64,000 nucleotides of DNA from Microbacterium sp. XT11 (GTDB lineage: Bacteria; Actinomycetota; Actinomycetes; Actinomycetales; Microbacteriaceae), in NCBI RefSeq assembly GCF_001513675.1, contig NZ_CP013859.1, positions 559,081 through 623,080 of the forward strand, read 5' to 3'. A program made the translations under genes and the position numbers. The notes beneath the pieces were generated by a model. The model was not told the origin of the DNA. It did not search any database and was given only the letters and a program-made list of their open reading frames with translations. Positions 62,602-64,000 of the stretch are shown here, one piece after another. Position 1 is the first letter of the stretch. Each line of letters opens with the position of its first letter.

Positions 62602-63588
62602 TCAGGACAGCACGGCGCTTGCCGCCTGGAGCTCGCCGCGCAGCACCACCGTGCGCGCTGGCTGCAGGTCGCCGTTGATCCGCTCGAGCAGCATCCGGGC
62701 CGCGGTGACGCCCATGTGCCGAGCCGGCAGGCGCACCATCGTGACCGTCGTCGGCGAGAGCGTGGTGAAGGGCAGTGAGCCCACCACCGCCACGCCGAAC
62801 TTCGGCGGCGTGAGCCCTCTCTCGGTGAGCACCTGGATCGCGCCGACGCCGATGAGGTTGTTGCCCGCGACCACGGCGTCGGGCGGTTCGGGCAGGGCCA
62901 GCAGCTCCTCCATCGCCGCCCTGGCGCCGTCTACGCGGAAGGTGGCGAACCGCTGCAGGGCATCGAGCTCCGCCGACGACGCGCGATCGGCGAGCGCCTC
63001 ACGCCATCCCGCCGCGCGGTCGGCGGCGGTGTCGATGTCCTCCGGCCCGCCGATGTAGGCGATGCGGCGGTACCCGGCGTCGATCAGCGCCTCGGTTGCG
63101 GCGGTGCCCGCGGCCTTGTTGGCGATCACGACGCCGTCGAGGTCGTAACGGGTCGCCCGGTCGACCGCGACGACCGGGCGGCCCGTCGAGATCATGGCGT
63201 CGAGATCGGTCGCCTCGGATGCCGCGGCGATGATGACGCCCGACATGTTCTCGGCGATCGCGATCTGCAGGTACGTCGACTCCTTCGCGGTCTGGGAGTC
63301 GGAGTTGCAGAGCACGACGGAGTACCCCGCCTCGGACGCCACGTCTTCGACGCCCCGTGCCAGTTCGGTGAAATACGGGTTCTCGATGTCGGGGATGATG
63401 AGGGCGATCACCTCGGAGCTCTGGGTGCGCAGGGCCCGCGCGGCGCGGTTGGGCGTGAAGTTCAGCTCCGCCGCGGCCTTGCGCACGGCGGCGACCTTGT
63501 CGGCCGAGACGCTCGTGCCGTTGAAGACGCGCGACACGGTGGCGGGAGAGACCCCCGCCCGCTCGGCCACATCGTAGATCGTGGTCAT
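62602..63588 (-). CDS. LacI-family regulator of the kinase-isomerase operon
   Basis: 328 residues. HTH TIYDVAERAGVSPATVSRVF, hinge FTPNRAARALRTQSSEVIAL, core motifs IIPDIENPYFTELARGVEDV, YRRIAYIGGPEDIDTAADRA and VAGNNLIGVGAIQVLTERGL. ATG 63586-63588; GGGGGG region upstream serves as SD, and TATCGT about 25 nt further (complement near 63620) as -10. 97 bp separate it from the kinase with the palindrome between. Confidence 0.92.
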   Translation of the reverse strand: MTTIYDVAERAGVSPATVSRVFNGTSVSADKVAAVRKAAAELNFTPNRAARALRTQSSEVIALIIPDIENPYFTELARGVEDVASEAGYSVVLCNSDSQTAKESTYLQIAIAENMSGVIIAAASEATDLDAMISTGRPVVAVDRATRYDLDGVVIANKAAGTAATEALIDAGYRRIAYIGGPEDIDTAADRAAGWREALADRASSAELDALQRFATFRVDGARAAMEELLALPEPPDAVVAGNNLIGVGAIQVLTERGLTPPKFGVAVVGSLPFTTLSPTTVTMVRLPARHMGVTAARMLLERINGDLQPARTVVLRGELQAASAVLS

Positions 63589-63649
63589 GAACGCCCCCTG
63601 CTGCCCGATTTCTCAACACGATAGCCGCCGGCCGCGGCCGGATTCCGGT

Positions 63650-64000
63650 TCACGCAGCCCCCGCGTCTTCGCGTGCGGTCAGCGCCACGTACTCCCGCAG
63701 GCGGGCGAACACCGCGTCGAGCCGCACCCTGCCCGCCTCATCGAGGCCCGGCAGCGGCGCACGGCATTCACCCAGCGGCACCGACAGCTTGCCTCCCAGG
63801 TACTTCGCCGCGGCGAACACGCCGACCTCGACCATCGACTCGACGGTGTCGTTGATGCGCACCTGCACGGCTCGCGCGCCGACGAGGTCGCCGCGCTCGA
63901 ACCGTCGGCGCAGCGACTGGAAGAGCTCGATCTGCAGGCTCACCGTCGTGCCGATCGCTCCGCTCGCTCCGATCGACAGCGCCGGAAGGTAGAACTCGTC
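63650..64000 (-). CDS. DapA/NanA-family lyase or synthase, 5' part beyond window
   Basis: The last ~116 residues of a class-I (Schiff-base) dihydrodipicolinate synthase/N-acetylneuraminate lyase-family protein: SIGASGAIGTTVSLQIELFQ is the GASGxIG(S/T) motif after the catalytic Lys strand, and the rest is the C-terminal helical part ending REDAGAA. The Schiff-base Lys is outside the window. It is 62 bp upstream of the LacI gene on the same strand, so probably part of the same sugar or sugar-acid pathway. Confidence 0.82.
   Translation of the reverse strand, partial: DEFYLPALSIGASGAIGTTVSLQIELFQSLRRRFERGDLVGARAVQVRINDTVESMVEVGVFAAAKYLGGKLSVPLGECRAPLPGLDEAGRVRLDAVFARLREYVALTAREDAGAA

Noticed and set aside
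1..64000. tRNA, rRNA, riboswitch, IS or phage genes
   Set aside because: Looked for tRNA-like CCA ends and T-loops, transposase motifs and integrase motifs in the gaps and translations; none convincing. A covariance-model search would be decisive.

Overview
The window is about 70% G+C, has SD or leaderless starts with GTG used freely, and carries the heptamer GGATGCC/GGCATCC at a density typical of Microbacteriaceae. Gene content (DUF222-HNH protein, ClpB without an N-domain, CUT1 sugar transporters without their own ATPase, HspR/HAIR control) fits a soil or plant-associated Microbacterium or close relative. I assign it from gene style only. I see no rRNA, tRNA, CRISPR array, insertion sequence or prophage.

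Layout. 0-11 kb: anmK (cut by the left edge), a membrane-anchored coiled-coil repeat protein, a ROK kinase-pyrE pair, a PEBP-like protein, malate synthase G, exonuclease III, a HAD phosphatase, a VOC/HxlR/DHFR-like operon and a frameshifted MFS transporter. 11-24.5 kb: DUF222-HNH protein, NarL-type two-component pair, BenE transporter, NatAB-type ABC exporter, putA with a divergent LysR gene, and a nitroreductase. 24-31.6 kb: GH15 trehalase/glucoamylase-like enzyme divergent from a G6PDH homologue, an unknown membrane protein, a 450-bp repeat-filled gap, and clpB under a textbook HAIR box. 31.8-35.7 kb: an intact IclR regulator lies between two broken chimeric genes (racemase fused to allantoinase; CitE-like lyase fused to AceE). 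35.8-45.2 kb: coaBC, NRDE-family protein, GlxA regulator, two repeat-rich DUF4190-like membrane proteins, two glycosyltransferases, a hypothetical, and a VOC-MerR pair. 45.5-64 kb: a carbohydrate island with a GH38 alpha-mannosidase, two complete CUT1 transporter sets, a GH5-like enzyme, LacI and AraC regulators, a fucose-isomerase-family enzyme, an FGGY kinase and a DapA-family lyase/aldolase cut by the right edge.

How genes work together. The 45.5-54.4 kb block looks like uptake and hydrolysis of mannosidic oligosaccharides: binding protein and permeases import, GH38 and the GH5-like enzyme hydrolyse, LacI represses, and ATP is presumably supplied by a shared MsiK-type ATPase elsewhere. The 54.5-64 kb block looks like import plus isomerase-kinase-lyase catabolism of a second sugar, with a perfect LacI-type palindrome in front of the kinase operon.

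Most notable: (1) two same-strand, in-frame gene chimeras flanking one regulator, suggesting a collapsed ureide/glyoxylate-type locus; (2) a recurrent TANNNT hexamer 6-7 nt before the start codon of 13 genes, implying extensive leaderless transcription; (3) an unusual abundance of tandem repeats, both intergenic (7, 39, 64, 72 and 76/77 bp units) and in frame inside regulators, a permease and surface proteins (18, 33 and 54 bp units); (4) two hairpin-forming inverted repeats that look like dispersed elements.
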